Below are positions 1 to 12,055 of a stretch of 64,000 nucleotides of DNA, piece by piece. Below the pieces are notes generated by a model. It did no database searches and had not been told where the DNA came from. It saw nothing but the letters and a program-made list of their open reading frames with translations. Positions within the stretch are counted from its first letter, which is position 1. Each line of letters starts with the position of its first letter. Origin of the DNA: Panax quinquefolius (taxonomy: Eukaryota; Streptophyta; Magnoliopsida; Apiales; Araliaceae); assembly GCA_020205615.1 (NCBI GenBank), contig CM035156.1:19247128-19311127 (forward strand). Reading direction: 5' to 3'. Both the position numbers and the translations under genes were made by a program.

Positions 1-562
1 TATGAATTATTGCTCCGATAATAGAAAATACCGTATAATGACAATTCTTAAAACAATAGTAATATAAAATATCAACGCAACAATTATTGAATCAATAAAA
101 TAAAATATTGAATGCGGTAATTACATGTAACAATTATTGAGTAATGCCTTCTTACGTAAGAGTCAATAATTCAAAATACTGCAATACTGATACAGGTATT
201 GCTGCAACAACGCCAGACATTTTACTTTACCCACCGGGTATTCCAACAAGATAATCGCTATAATAACTACGCCAGTTATTTATAAACAACTTATATTTGT
301 CGCTTTTCTTCATCCAATCGCTTTTTAGTTATGGGGGCCCACATAAAGGTCAAGGCGTCAGATCGATATTCCCGACAAAAAGAATATTCCACGACCAAAC
401 GAATATTCTCCGACAACAATGAATATTTTATAGCCACTTGCATATTTTGAAAAAATTATATATATCACCCTTAACTTTAACTTTTATCAATTTAACCATT
501 TACTGAATAGTAATTATAAGAAAAATTGAATACTTTTATTTCATAAAATTCGGGGCCTTACA
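1..562 (-). repeat. Ty3 element G, left LTR (partial)
   Basis: This is the terminal part of a long chromovirus LTR, cut by the window edge. It ends in GGGGCCTTACA, the same terminus (TGTAAG... on the minus strand) as the LTRs ending at 16659, 32033, 39367 and 46730. It contains the family-typical AT-rich stretch with AACAATTATTGAATCAATAA and the TTCATCCAATCGCTTTT block. In element orientation (minus) this is the beginning of the 3' LTR. Confidence 0.85.
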
Positions 563-1251
563 TCCTTCATATGACGAATACTTTCAGGAAAGTACTTGTC
601 ATTGAATAGTTTCTGAAATTTTTCCCAAGACATGTTGAGTCAGCGGTTGGTTTGGAGTGCGCTTCACGGATTTCCACCAAGAACCCGCTTCCTCCACGGA
701 ACATAAAGGTGGAAAATGGAACCTTCATTCCTCCGAGCATCCCAAGACATCGAATATCTTGGTAATTTGCTTGACCCACATTTCACTTTAATTGGATCGG
801 GCTTTCCCAATCTGTGGTCCCAACTCCTCGAATCTTATTATGTGATGATCATAGCGTTGCCATCATTTCCACCGTATTTTGTACACGAGTCTCCTCGTGC
901 GATTTTGCATGAACTAAAAAGCTCCTAAACATTTCATCATTCATCGTTTGCTCAAGAAGGTTGTTTACGGAGGAATATTGCCTTCCTGTTGCATGTTCTC
1001 CTGGTTTGTGACTAAAGGTTGTTCCACGCCTCATACACTCCATTGTTAAAGTTCTCGCAGACCATTCTTAATCGCCATAAAACAAGGGTTAATTAAACAA
1101 ATTAACATATCACATAATATCCTATATATTACGACCACCAATAAATAAGCTTAGATAGGACACACTAGCGAAGGATTTACTCATCTCTCCTTCCTAGTTC
1201 TATTCTCCGATCTCCGCCAGAGACCCGTATCCCTAAGCTTTGATACCAATT
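563..1251 (-). pseudogene. Ty3 element G gag remnant and 5' leader
   Basis: Only the gag start and leader of element G survive. The minus-strand frames at 567-779 and 849-1043 give gag-like peptides including WVKQITKIFDVLG-type residues and LGKNFRNY. The same region is found at 28600-29330 in element B and 43430-44128 in element E. In intact copies the LTR end is followed by a polypurine tract; here it jumps straight into gag, so protease, RT, integrase and chromodomain are deleted. The edge nearest 1251 reads TTGATACCAATTCG, the complement of an initiator-Met-type primer-binding site. No function is expected. Confidence 0.8.
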
Positions 1252-3612
1252 CGTGACGCCCCAAAATAGGTATACAATACCCATTCGAGTCGCCCAAATA
1301 CATGGTACGGAAAGCAAACAACAACTTCAATAATACAATTGTCGTGCAAAATACGACAACACATACTGTGAGTTTAAATACAAATATTGTCTTTTAGACA
1401 ATATCCACACCCAAATAAGTCCTTAATATAATTATTCATACACTATCACTCCATATCCCGACTCGATCCTGCCATGTTCTCACCTCCTGAGAAGAAAAAT
1501 GGAACAAAAAGGAAAAGGGTGAGCTCAACTAGCCTAATAAAAGAATATTATGACTAAGATAATATACAATAAATTATCATTAGTCTTCAACAGGGAAAAA
1601 TTTGATAGAATATAATAGACAACAAGTTTTAGATCAACAAATACAACATAAACAACAATCCATTAGAAGAGTCACGTAGAGAATGAATTCTACTATCTTC
1701 TAAGATTTAAGAGTTCATCATCAATATTTTATCCCTGTAACATCAATCAATATACATCTTTTAATCAAATATTCATCTTTGCACTACAGGCCAAAGATAT
1801 TCATTTATTTCACCAGGTTGGTCATGTTCATCTCAACACTTTTGCTCATCTTTGCACCATGAGGCCAAAGATATTCAATAATATCGACATTTAAGACCGA
1901 GGATGATGAAAATATTTTAAAGAAAACGAATTCAGTGAGATAGAAGGACAAATATTAGGAATTCGTATAACAGTTTATCCACGATCAATAATACTTCATA
2001 ATAACCAATTGTGAAGCAGAATTCAAAAATAACGATCAAAACATAGATACAATCAAAGATAGTAGCCAAAATAGACATCTTGGACAAAAAGAAAAATTTT
2101 CATTTTTCGATTAATAGTGCCGTATTCGTGAATAGTGTCGTATACGTGAATAAGGTCAGATATCGTGAATAAGAACTCCTACACAAAAAGTTCCAAATTT
2201 GATTAAAAAGTTCACCAATATTTCAAAGATAATGATATTGAAGAAAATAATATCATTTAAGAAGAAAATAACATCCCTTACCTCAAAATAACTGGTACTT
2301 CTAATCTAATATCGGATAAAAAGTCGAAGGAAATTTACCCAAACAAAGAACTCTTAAAGTATCAAAATACTCACAAAAATACGCTTCGAGAATCTAGAGA
2401 GAAAGAAAACTTGTTTCGGTGTGATTTTCAATTCTAATCTAAGCGTCTATTTATAGGAAAATCTTTAGAAACATATAGGAGACTAAAATAATAAATTAAT
2501 ATTATTTATTCTCATTTTTCTCTACGCATGCTTTGAAAGCCATCAGCCCCTCATTTATGAAATTTCAACAGCCCACATGTTATTAACACCAACCAAAAGT
2601 GGGTCCCACCCATAAATTTAATAAAAATTATTTTATTTTCCGAAACTTCAATAATTAATAGAAAATAGTCATTTATCGTAAAAATACTAATTTTATGTCC
2701 ATTTTGCATGAAATTGAATTCTCTACAACTTTGTAGCTTTGAGTTTTCCAAATTCCAAATGAAAATATCCAAATCCATAAACGGGTGATTTTAATACTTC
2801 CTTCCGAATAAAATACCGATATAAAATACCTCAAAGATTAATTCCTTCAATTATATCTACATAAAATAAATATATCCATCAATTATATCAAATAAATATT
2901 TTCTTATCATATAAATCAATAATTAATTATTCACAAACAATATTACGAGAATCACACTTACGATAACCTGCATAGGGCTTCCAAGAAAGAGGAGACTTTC
3001 CAATAAAGATTTCTCCTCATCTAGCGGCGCAGTGATTAGGTGACCAAACCTCTCATCGATGAACTTTCTAGACATTGCCAATAATGCTATCTAATAATAT
3101 TATTCAAATAATATGAATTATTAATCGATAATGAAAAATCGTGTCGATAACAATTATTGAAACAACAATAATATAAACTATCAACGCAACAATTATTGAA
3201 TCAATAAAATAAAATATTGAACAAGAAAATCACGTAACAATTATTGAATAGTGTCTTCTTCACGTAAGAATCAATAATTCAACAATACTTTGTGCAACCA
3301 CGCGCATATTATCGTATTTTAACCACCGGGTATTCCAACAAAGGTTAATTGGTAATAATTCGCCGTTATTCATAAAAACTCATACTTTGTCATTTTCTTC
3401 ATCCGACAGTTATTCCGTTATGGGACCCACAATTGACTGCGCCGTCGTACGGATATTTCCGACAAAAATAATATTTTATAACCACTTTCTTATTTTGTAA
3501 AATTTGCACATTTCACCCATAACCAAAGCATTATATCAAATTAACCCTTATTAATTTAGAATAATGAATAGAGGAAAATTCAATTTTATTTATAATAAGT
3601 TGGGGTTTTACA
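1252..3612 (-). repeat. Ty3 element G, right (5') LTR
   Basis: About 2.36 kb LTR beginning CGTGACGCCCCAAAATAGG and ending GGGGTTTTACA. It carries the family landmarks in order: hairpin repeats with CTTTGCACTAC and CCAAAGATATTC (about 1770-1880), GTGAATAG repeats (about 2125-2170), a minus-strand TATA box (2448-2457), GGTGACCAAACCTCTC (about 3040) and GACATTGCCAATAATG (about 3075). It pairs with the LTR fragment at 1-562 around a collapsed interior. Confidence 0.88.
2448..2457 (-). promoter_or_regulatory. LTR TATA box (element G)
   Basis: The plus strand reads TATTTATAGG, which is CCTATAAATA on the element strand. It sits at the same LTR position as the boxes at 15341, 30721 and 38049. Confidence 0.6.
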
Positions 3613-4140
3613 TTCATTCAATCAAATTCAAAGGCTTAGCACACAAAAAAATGAAGTAGAAAACCGGTAAAACAAGTGACCTGGGTCATAAGGTCGACCG
3701 GTCCAACCGTCGAGTTATTGGGTTTGATCGGATTTTGACCAAAAACGTTTTTTTATTTGAATTAAATTGAAGAGCTGATCGGTTCGAATTTTTACCGGTC
3801 AAATCGAAGATCCGATCTGGATTTGATTACCATGTTGTTATGTATAATATACTACTATGCATCATGAACATCTGTAATTTGAGCCTTTGACGGTTGTCTT
3901 GGAAGAGGCCGCCTGATCCAGAAAGCGTTCAACTCGTAGGCAAACTTGAAAAAGGGAATGAAAACTTTATTAACAAGTACATTTCTCAATCATTCTCATT
4001 TCTCAATGAAAAACAAAAAGCCGACTGCAACAAGTTATGACAGGAAATTAAATATATTTGTAGAATAAAATTCCACTTTCCTACTTGTCTTGATTCTAGA
4101 ATCCATGAAAATTTCTATACAAAAATGAACAGACACACAC

Positions 4141-4143
4141 ATG

Positions 4144-4176
<33 letters not shown>

Positions 4177-4218
4177 TTAGAGATAGAGATAGAGATAGAG
4201 ATAGAGATAGAGGGAGAG
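4141..4218. repeat. Compound microsatellite (TA)n(GA)n(GATAGA)n
   Basis: Uninterrupted TA repeats are followed by GA repeats and then about six GATAGA units, ending AGGGAGAG. Confidence 0.95.
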
Positions 4219-4592
4219 AATTATAACGAAAGTGTGAATCAAAGACTATTTTTAAGCAATGATTTAATGTGAAATAAAATGGAACACAAAACGTTTATAA
4301 AGTAAATAATGCATGAAACCAAATTAAGAACGTGAGAAAATTAATGCTAACACGTGCATCAAGAGCTGAATAATGATGATGTTCTTAGTACTTAACTGGT
4401 CAGATGTAAAGAGTAAATTTTATAGGTACAAAGTCTTTTAATACTTCGAATGAAATACTTAATCCACGTGAAATGGAAGTGAAATTGTGAAAAAGACGAA
4501 AAGAAAAACGTGTGATATGTAAAAAAGCCCTACGCTAGTAAGTACGTACAAACTACTTTTAAATATTGTCAGCTTAAGAGATTTTTATTTTC

Positions 4593-4636
4593 ATATATAC
4601 AAACTCTTTTTTGAAGGAAAAAGAGTTTGTATATAT
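4593..4636. repeat. Perfect 19-bp hairpin
   Basis: The arms ATATATACAAACTCTTTTT (4593-4611) and its exact complement (4618-4636) flank the 6-nt loop TGAAGG. It lies just before a (TA)n tract. Function unknown; it could be a foldback-element remnant. Confidence 0.85.
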
Positions 4637-4643
4637 TAAGTAA

Positions 4644-4669
<26 letters not shown>
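4644..4669. repeat. (TA)n microsatellite
   Basis: Pure TA run of about 26 nt directly downstream of the hairpin at 4593-4636. Confidence 0.9.
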
Positions 4670-4675
<6 letters not shown>

Positions 4676-5381
4676 TTATGTTAAAGTGTGTCGATTCAAA
4701 TTTTAATATTAGAAAGGCGTAACACTCTTTATTAAAACGGGAACTTAAAGATAAATGTTGCTAATTAAAAGGTTGAAAGCTTATCATGAAACAGTGCAAG
4801 ACCAAGAAACTCATCCCTAGCTGTTCAAAAAGTTAGGGATAATAAAATGAATTATTCAAGTAATGACATCAGTATATAACAAATAGAAGAAGCTAAGCTC
4901 AGACCTAAGGGAGTGGATCGACTTGAAATATTATATCCTCTAAATATATATTCTGGCACTACCGTCTCGCTACATAATGTCAAAGCTCTGAAACTTACAT
5001 TTCAAAGTAAGCTTAATTCATAGTACCTATATATACCTTTAATTTTTATATATCGACGTGTGATGCTTTTTCTAACCCAATAATCCACCAAGTCAAGAAA
5101 AAAAGAATATTATCTTTACTTTTTCACCGACTAATTGGAAAATAATTAATTTATATAATTAGATTGGATTCTACGTTATATAGACTTTTAACTTCCCGAA
5201 AGGTGGTACGTAGTTTGAAGTCATTGGGTAGGTACCTCGCTCCATCTGTTTTAAGCAAACCAGATTTGAAGTTGCAATATGGACTTTTCGTTTTGGGTTG
5301 GATTGGTCCATCAACTTTCACATAAATTAATTAAGCAGGTAATTTTGTTTTAATGAATAGACACGACATTCAACGATTCGG

Positions 5382-5630
5382 TTTTTACTGGGAGTTGGTA
5401 CAATTTTTACTGGGAGAAATTTTACTGGGAGTTGGTTTATAATAATAATAATAAAATCAATTGATAGTAAATAAAAATATTGTATATTAATAATAAAATT
5501 AATTTGTACTTTCTATTAATTCATTAGCATGTATTACTACTACTACTAATAATAAAAATCAATTGATAATAAATAAAAATATTGTACATTATTAATAAAA
5601 TTAATTAGTATTTTCCATGAAACTAAGACA
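5382..5630. repeat. Local triplication and duplication
   Basis: TTTTACTGGGAG occurs three times (5382-5432). It is followed by a direct duplication: an approximately 80-bp AT-rich unit containing AAAATCAATTGATAGTAAAT at 5441-5520 recurs at 5549-5630 with a few changes. Confidence 0.75.
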
Positions 5631-5813
5631 TAAAAGTTAGTTCAAACCCAAATTCCTAATATGGGTATCATAAAGGCGCAGTAACAATGAAACGGAGGGA
5701 GGTAAAATTGCTAAACTGCCGCTCCAACTTGTAGCAGCACGCACTGAAGTATAATAATATGTTAGGGGCATGAGAGTAATTAGCCTACTCGTCACAGCTC
5801 ACAAGTTTTGTTG

Positions 5814-5838
5814 TTGCCGCTACAAGCTATAGCGGCAA
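5814..5838. repeat. 9-bp GC-rich inverted repeat
   Basis: TTGCCGCTA and TAGCGGCAA flank a 7-nt loop. It is one of the few GC-rich motifs in this stretch. Possibly the end of an unrecognised mobile element. Confidence 0.6.
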
Positions 5839-5892
5839 GGATAAATTCATTTTTAATTTATGTCATCCATTTTGTTGATCAACGGTGGAGAT

Positions 5893-5938
5893 TATGGTTT
5901 CTGAAATAGTATCCGTGACAACCGGTTGCCACAGATGT

Positions 5939-6000
<62 letters not shown>

Positions 6001-6047
6001 AAACTTAAAATAGTTACAACCATTCGGTTGTCAGGAAAAGGATATAT
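5893..6047. repeat. (TA)n tract between palindromic motifs
   Basis: A (TA)n run (5945-5997) lies between TGACAACCGGTTGCCACA on the left and GTTACAACCATTCGGTTGTC on the right. Each motif is itself a short ACAACC/GGTTGT palindrome. The outer CC-TGACAACCG and CGGTTGTCAGG segments are inverted copies, so this may be a small foldback element with a TA-rich centre. Confidence 0.55.
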
Positions 6048-6549
6048 TCTTTTGAAAGAATTATGTGAGACCTGTTTAATTATTGATTCGATTTGTGAAT
6101 CCTAACATGGATACACTTGCATGTGTAGTCTCTTTTTTTCACCTACAAAATCGAGTTAAGTAAAGATGGGTAATTTATGTCTGATTATAGTTTCACTTCA
6201 AGTTGGTACTAGTTATTGAATTTAAAAAATATGAAGATACAAAAAGGAAATGAAAATAAATGTAAAGAGAAAAGTGAAAATATATTAATAAATATAAGTA
6301 CTATAATTATACATACTTGTGAAAATCTAATATTAAAATTAGTGTTAAATTAAAATGTTTAAAATACTCTAATGGATGAGTATGAAATCTATAATTCATT
6401 TAGACTTCGTTTCATGTCAAAAAAAAAAAGAAAAAAAAGGAGAGAGTTTTTGAAGCTTCAAACGCATATATGAATCTCAAATCTCAAATGTATTTTAAGA
6501 AATTTCGACGTACGGCTCGAACCCGGTCATATTATTTTTAAAACATGTA

Positions 6550-6552
<3 letters not shown>

Positions 6553-6602
<50 letters not shown>
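6553..6602. repeat. (TA)n microsatellite
   Basis: Pure TA run of about 50 nt. Confidence 0.95.
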
Positions 6603-6606
<4 letters not shown>

Positions 6607-6823
6607 CCAATTCTAAAAATTTGCATATATACTAATTTAAGGAGGGGAACCTAACAAGCACATGGTTTTGTTGAACAACCTTGATTAAACATCAAGGAGC
6701 CATATTACTTAGTTTTCCAAAAAGTTGCTTAATGACCATTTCAAATCATTATACACGTCTCAATATCTGTTTGGAAGGAAATGCTCCATTACTCCTAGGT
6801 AAAGTACGTAAATTCCTACTTTG

Positions 6824-6824
<1 letters not shown>

Positions 6825-6863
<39 letters not shown>
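6825..6863. repeat. (TA)n microsatellite
   Basis: Pure TA run of about 39 nt. Confidence 0.95.
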
Positions 6864-6864
<1 letters not shown>

Positions 6865-7061
6865 TTGATATAACTCGGCTATTAATTAATAATAGTGAAC
6901 GTTAATTAAAATAAGGGCTTGATTTTATTAATTAGAGTTTAAATTAATTAACTGGAGTTTAGGGTTTAGAGTTTATAAATTAGTGTTTATGATTTATTAA
7001 GCGACGGACTGTCCGTCGTTAAAGACTGGTCCGTTCCTGATCTTTTCCATATATATATATA

Positions 7062-7315
7062 TAGAGCAAGGATCAAGAAGATTTACTTTAAATAAAGATT
7101 CCTTCTTAAATAAGCATTCCTTTATTAAAATTACGCTCGTTTTGGAGTCTTTTAAAGAGAGTAGTGCCTCACTTCGCTTTCCTTTTATTTACAAAAATAT
7201 CACCACTACTTTTACTTGTTTTTTTTTAAAAATTTTAAAATGACGTAGTTTTAATAAAGTAGTATTATTTAAGGAGAAATGCTATTTAAGCGGAATGCTC
7301 TTGATCCTTGCTCTC
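7062..7315. mobile_element. Micron-like MITE inserted in (TA)n
   Basis: A 16-bp perfect terminal inverted repeat AGAGCAAGGATCAAGA (7063-7078) is matched by TCTTGATCCTTGCTCT (7299-7314). Imperfect pairing continues inward for about 75 bp per arm (shared TTAAATAA, CATTCC, TTTATTAAAA and ACG blocks). TA repeats lie on both sides (7050-7062 and 7317-7328). The element is about 250 bp and non-coding. This matches the known behaviour of rice Micron elements, which sit inside TA microsatellites; the family assignment is my inference. Confidence 0.8.
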
Positions 7316-7594
7316 TTTATATATATAAAAAGTGACGTACAGAGGATGATGGCCTGATGAATTAACTAAGAATAAGTTGAATTGGAAGAGTCTCTACATA
7401 AACTGTCGATATTACCAAATATTGTACGTGTGATAAAATATATGAATGAAGGCACATTCCGTTTATTAGTTTAAGATAATTAAGATAACCATAACTAGTT
7501 ACATTAAACAGCCCATAATAAAAGGTTTTGGTCACTAAGCCATATATATCTGATAATAGCCTCCCGACGACCTTCCAAACATTAATAAAGCAAA

Positions 7595-7597
<3 letters not shown>

Positions 7598-7650
<53 letters not shown>
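7598..7650. repeat. (TA)n microsatellite
   Basis: Pure TA run of about 53 nt. Confidence 0.95.
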
Positions 7651-7652
<2 letters not shown>

Positions 7653-8339
7653 TTTGTTTACATGCAAATGAAATTAACACTCAGTATCATGGCTTTATTT
7701 ATTTTATTAGTGCAACGTCCTAGGATTCGTTTTGTTCTTAAATTTAACAAACTTATTTTATTAGAAATTAAAAAGAATCACAAAAGAGTTTATTGACTTT
7801 TGAAGTTATATAAGGTGCAAAATCATATATAATAATATTTAAAACTGATATTTCCTCTTTCTTCATAAGTCTGATCACTTGCGAAAAAAGATTCTCATTT
7901 CTTTGTTTATCGTCAAATCTGTCTCTAATTGTTTTTATCAAGTCATAACTACTAAACTAAATACTTGATATTTTTAAAGGTAAACATAAAAGAAAAATTC
8001 ATTTTTAATATTTAAAATTTTTGAACATTATCCATAGCTAGCTACCAAAGGTAAAAATATAAACGAAACCTATTTATTAGAATAAGAAAAATACTTGGAA
8101 AAAATCTACTTATTTATTTGTAAATATAATAGCAGCATGCTTTCGGAAGAGCAGGTGTAAGTGACTAGTACTAACATATGGGCTTTAGGCCCTTTTTTAA
8201 TCAATTCAGTCGGGCCTACATAAGGATAAGATATGGGCTTTAGGCCCTTTTTTTGCTTGTTCTCTGGGGCATGGATGGAGACATGGAGTACATATATATT
8301 TTAATCCGTTTTGGAAAGTCTAGTTATCAAATGTTACCC

Positions 8340-8365
8340 TCCCCCCCTCCCTCCCTCCCTCCCTC
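8340..8365. repeat. (CCCT)n microsatellite
   Basis: C-rich run followed by repeated CCCT units. A similar tract occurs at 63086-63126. Confidence 0.9.
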
Positions 8366-8750
8366 GAACGAGTCCTATTTAATTTGTTATTCATTTTGCT
8401 TATATAAAATATAAAATATTAAATATAAAATAAAAATAATTTCTATTTAGTAAGTCTTTGATTTCTTAGAAAGATAAAACTTGAGAGTTGTACTTTTTCC
8501 CTAATGTAAGTTTTACATTTGAAAGTTGGACATATTTTTTTCTATTAATAAATTAAACTCTTTATTTAAAAATTAATATTGGAATAAAAATATTTTTTCT
8601 ATTTTTTATCCCGTACAAACTTTAATATTTGGAATTTTTTAAAGAAAAAATATAACACTTGCGTTCATTTCAAGATGGAGTATTATTTGATTTAAAAAAG
8701 AAAGAGTAACATTTCTTTCAGAAAGGGCGTATGGTTTTAGATGTAATGGG

Positions 8751-9741
8751 TAGGGGTGAGCATTGTGCGGTTTGAAGTTCAAATCGCACCTGAAATCGTT
8801 TAAGTGTTGTTTGAAAATTTTAAAATCGCACACGAAATCGCTTGTGATTGGTGCGGTGCGGTTTTAATCGGTGCGGTTTCGGTTCCAAAACCAATTGAAA
8901 CAAAAAAAAATTTAAGCCTTCAATAAAATTTAACATAGAACTTACATCGAGCAAATAACTTAGTGACAAAGTCGACAATGAAAATTATATCAAGTATAGA
9001 ATCAAAGTTCTTTCTGCCAAACATGTCAAATATTTTACCATCAAATCATAGAACAGTGAGACACGTAAAATAGTTTTAGTTTATAATAAAGGAATGATGC
9101 TTTAAAACTAAAACATATATATGCTATATAAAACAACGGAGACCATATATTCGATAACAAGCAAGAAGGTTTATCTAGTTCCCCAAAAATTAACAGTATA
9201 TACTGGAGATAGAATAAAATTCTATCTTATATATTGCAGGAAGGACTTATAGAATATATAATCCTAACTATACCTAATTTGAAAAATAATCTATTAGACT
9301 ATTACTATTATAGTATTGACCTTAACCAATGCATCAAGTGCTCGAATCAACAAATTTCGCCCCTCAGCTATAAGCCCCCTCCAATAACGCATCAAATAAA
9401 TTCAAAATTTCAAAACCCAATTGCTTAATTTTTAACTCTATAACCTCTAACAATCTTCTTTCAATTGGTGAAAAAATGACAATGCAAGACTGGGGTTTTC
9501 TCTGAGCGTATTTAAGTGAAAAGTAACTTTAGAATTTACTAGAGATAATACACACACATGGTGCGGTTTCGGTTTTATGCGTGCGATTTTGGCTAGTAAC
9601 CAAACCGGAACCGTAAATTTAGTTATTCAACTCACCTAAAACCACCACATACGCCAAAATCGTTAGTGCGATTTTAATTGGTGCGGTTCGTACGATTTTT
9701 GATGCGATTTTAGTTCTAATTTGATTACTTGTTTAGTCCTA
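8751..9741. mobile_element. hAT-like non-autonomous DNA transposon
   Basis: The left end TAGGGGTGAGCATTG is the typical start of plant hAT-like elements. The right end TTGTTTAGTCCTA is a degenerate inverted copy. The flanking 8-mers GTAATGGG (8743-8750) and ATAATGGA (9742-9749) agree at 6 of 8 positions, fitting a decayed hAT target duplication. Subterminal regions are full of GTGCGGTTT and TAATCGGTGCGG repeats at both ends, as expected for transposase-binding arrays. No transposase frame exists inside. Old, non-coding copy. Confidence 0.65.
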
Positions 9742-9821
9742 ATAATGGATAGATATATTACACAGCACCAGATATGTAGCATATAGGTACATACCATGAT
9801 CGATTATAAAGTTGTCAAAAA

Positions 9822-9823
<2 letters not shown>

Positions 9824-9894
<71 letters not shown>
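9824..9894. repeat. Compound (TA)n(TG)n microsatellite
   Basis: About 40 nt of TA followed by about 30 nt of TG. Confidence 0.95.
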
Positions 9895-9895
<1 letters not shown>

Positions 9896-10299
9896 TTATA
9901 AATGTGAATACCGTTAATTAATTAATATAGCATATGGTTGGGATGGATTCACTTCCCTGCCTGTGCTGCCACGGACCAAGGTTGTTGATTAAACGGAATT
10001 TAGGGATTTTTAACAACACTTTTGGAAGCAATAAAGATAGTTATTAGGGAAAAAATTCACACCTCAAAAGAAAGAAAATTAGTAGCTCTAGCTAGCTAGG
10101 TCAACATATTTGACATTACTACTTAATTTTATTCATATTTGATACTACTTTTTTCTCCAAAACTATATTTTAGTTTTAATTTACTACTAAATAATGAATT
10201 ATAAAAAAGTTATAAAATTTATACCTTTGTTAATTTTCATCCTTGAATTTAACTAATCAGTAAATAATTACATGCACCTTTAGATATTAGAAAACGTAA

Positions 10300-10300
10300 C

Positions 10301-10339
<39 letters not shown>
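10300..10339. repeat. Compound (TA)n(TG)n microsatellite
   Basis: Short TA run followed by a TG run. Confidence 0.95.
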
Positions 10340-10591
10340 AGGTCTCGTTCCGGTAGAATTTGGATTTTGTTTGTTATGGCCCTTGTGGGCATGCATGCTG
10401 CATGCATTTGCAGTGTTGATTTTATTATCTAAATAAATTCATTAAGGGTGTACGTATACATTTGTTGTAGCTGATCATCCTTAAGGTCATAATAACATTA
10501 ATTTCGGTTTCACTGCATGCATGTATTACAAATGATAAATTTAAATAATCCCTATCTAAATATATACTACCAGTAATTAATTAGTAGTGTA

Positions 10592-10596
10592 AAAAT
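10592..10596. repeat. Target duplication AAAAT, left of element A
   Basis: AAAAT immediately precedes the LTR start TGTTGG. The same 5-mer follows the other LTR end at 58011-58015. Confidence 0.8.
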
Positions 10597-12002
10597 TGTT
10601 GGAAGAATGTATATTGTGATTTGATATTTTATGAAAATATTCATGATTATATAAAATTCTTCAAAGAATATATGTACAAGGACTTAGTAATAGATCAAAA
10701 TTGTTAGATTGATCTATGGCTAGAAAGAAATAGATAGGCACGTAGTCTATCCCAACCGATCAACGAATCTGAAAGCTAATCAGGATCGTAGTCTTTGAGA
10801 TGATCGTAGTGTATCTGCCTTGAAAGGCCTCTCCAGGAATCGTAGAATGGTCCAGACGTTTGCCGAAGCTAACTCAGAGATCGTAGTGTGCTCTCGGAAA
10901 CGCAGAGTCTGCAAGATGAGCAAGTGAAGATCGTAGTGTTAAAAGATCGTAGTGTGCAAATCTTTGTGAGAAATCGTAGTGATCTCTTAAGAACAAGCAC
11001 CAATATGACAAGACACTACGATATGGATAGTAGAGTGTCATCTTCCTTGTGTCAGAAACATCAAGCCCTATCGTTCATTCGAAGATAGACTCCAACAAAT
11101 ATGGAATGGGTTTTGAACGTTGAAGCTCTCACCAGTCCCAACGTACAAAAGATATCCTTAGTATTGATCAAAAGAAACGTATTCAAGAAGCTAAGAAAAG
11201 GACCATTGGGCAGAGGAAAACACCTTTTGAGGTGTTAGGTGAAAGCGATCTGTACGTGTCGATGGGCGAGTGAAATTCAAAAATGTGCAGAAAAGTCTCC
11301 ATTAAAGCTCAGAAATGTCAAACGCATTTAATGGCTCATTAGATGACTTCAACGGATAGATTTCAAGATCACATATATACAGATCAAAGACAAATGAGAA
11401 GTAGAGACAAGCATTGAAAAAATGCACAAGAACACTCAACGCTCAACTCTATGATCTGAGAAAAAGGGAAGCTTGCTCAACTACTCAGTTCTTTCGAACA
11501 AGTGCTTAATAGCAACTGAGTAGCATCAATCACGATCTAAACAACATTTCAATTAACTGAAGTAAGAGAACCAAGTCTGCAGGACTTGAAGTGTTCTAAG
11601 TGAACTGTGGGAAACCAAGTCTGCTGGACTTGAAGAGTTCAAGAGTGAACTAAGAAGTACCTGATCACTGGCTGATGCAGAAGAATCTGTGAGATTCAAG
11701 AAGTGTAACAGACATCCTTAGTGAATTTCCTACTCAAGGAATAGAAGAGTGGATTAGGAGCTTTAAGTGCTCCGAACCACTTAAAATTGCTGTGGGCATT
11801 ATAACTGCTATAACTGCTATACCTGCTATAACTGTCATAACTGTCTCACTCTCATTAACTCAAGATATCTAACAGAAGGTTTATTAAATACTCATTCCGC
11901 TGTGCATTGATTATCATTAATATAAATTAGTTAAAAGAAAAAGTTTTAAATATATATTCAACCTCCCCTTCTAGATATCTATTGTGCCTCCGAGAACTAA
12001 CA
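10597..12002 (+). repeat. Element A 5' LTR
   Basis: About 1.4 kb, starting TGTTGGAAGAATG and ending GAGAACTAACA. Its first several hundred bases closely match 53895-55054 and its last about 80 bases match 57795-58010. It carries at least seven copies of an ATCGTAG motif between 10780 and 10985. ATATATAC at about 11370 is a candidate TATA box, conserved at about 54675 in the other LTR. Confidence 0.9.
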
Positions 12003-12004
12003 AT

Positions 12005-12015
12005 TGGTATCAAAG
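12005..12015 (+). promoter_or_regulatory. Element A primer-binding site
   Basis: TGGTATCAAAG lies two bases after the LTR end. It is close to the TGGTATCAGAGC complement of initiator-methionine tRNA used by most plant copia elements. Confidence 0.8.
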
Positions 12016-12055
12016 TAGGTTCTATAATACAGCCTACAAAGCTTGAATAGATCCA

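Larger units (their letters stand above)
3613..7061. other. AT-rich intergenic DNA, no gene seen
   Basis: No open frame resembles a known protein. The stretch holds microsatellites, small hairpins and short duplications listed separately. At 3660-3830 several ACCGGT/GGTTCGA-type repeats (CGACCGGTCCAACCG, TTTTTACCGGTCAAATC) suggest a decayed DNA-transposon fragment, but no boundaries could be fixed. At 6993-7012 the palindrome CGACGGACTGTCCGTCG resembles sequence common in plant CACTA-derived repeats. Confidence 0.5.
7316..8750. other. AT-rich intergenic DNA, no gene seen
   Basis: It contains a (TA)n tract at 7598-7650, a (CCCT)n run at 8340-8365 and two direct copies of ATATGGGCTTTAGGCCC (about 8176 and 8231), each with a GGGC/GCCC inverted core. 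The reading frame at 7362-7667 is a translation of the TA tract. No protein similarity was recognised. Confidence 0.55.
9742..10591. other. Intergenic DNA next to element A
   Basis: No gene recognised. It holds two compound (TA)n(TG)n microsatellites (9824-9894 and 10300-10339) and a cluster of CATGCA (RY-type) motifs at about 10388-10410 and 10514-10524. RY motifs are known seed-promoter elements, but no adjacent gene start was seen. Confidence 0.5.

Noticed and set aside
8176..8250. Two GGGCTTTAGGCCC motifs as promoter elements
   Set aside because: GGGCC-type sites can occur in plant promoters, but no gene start follows within the readable flank.
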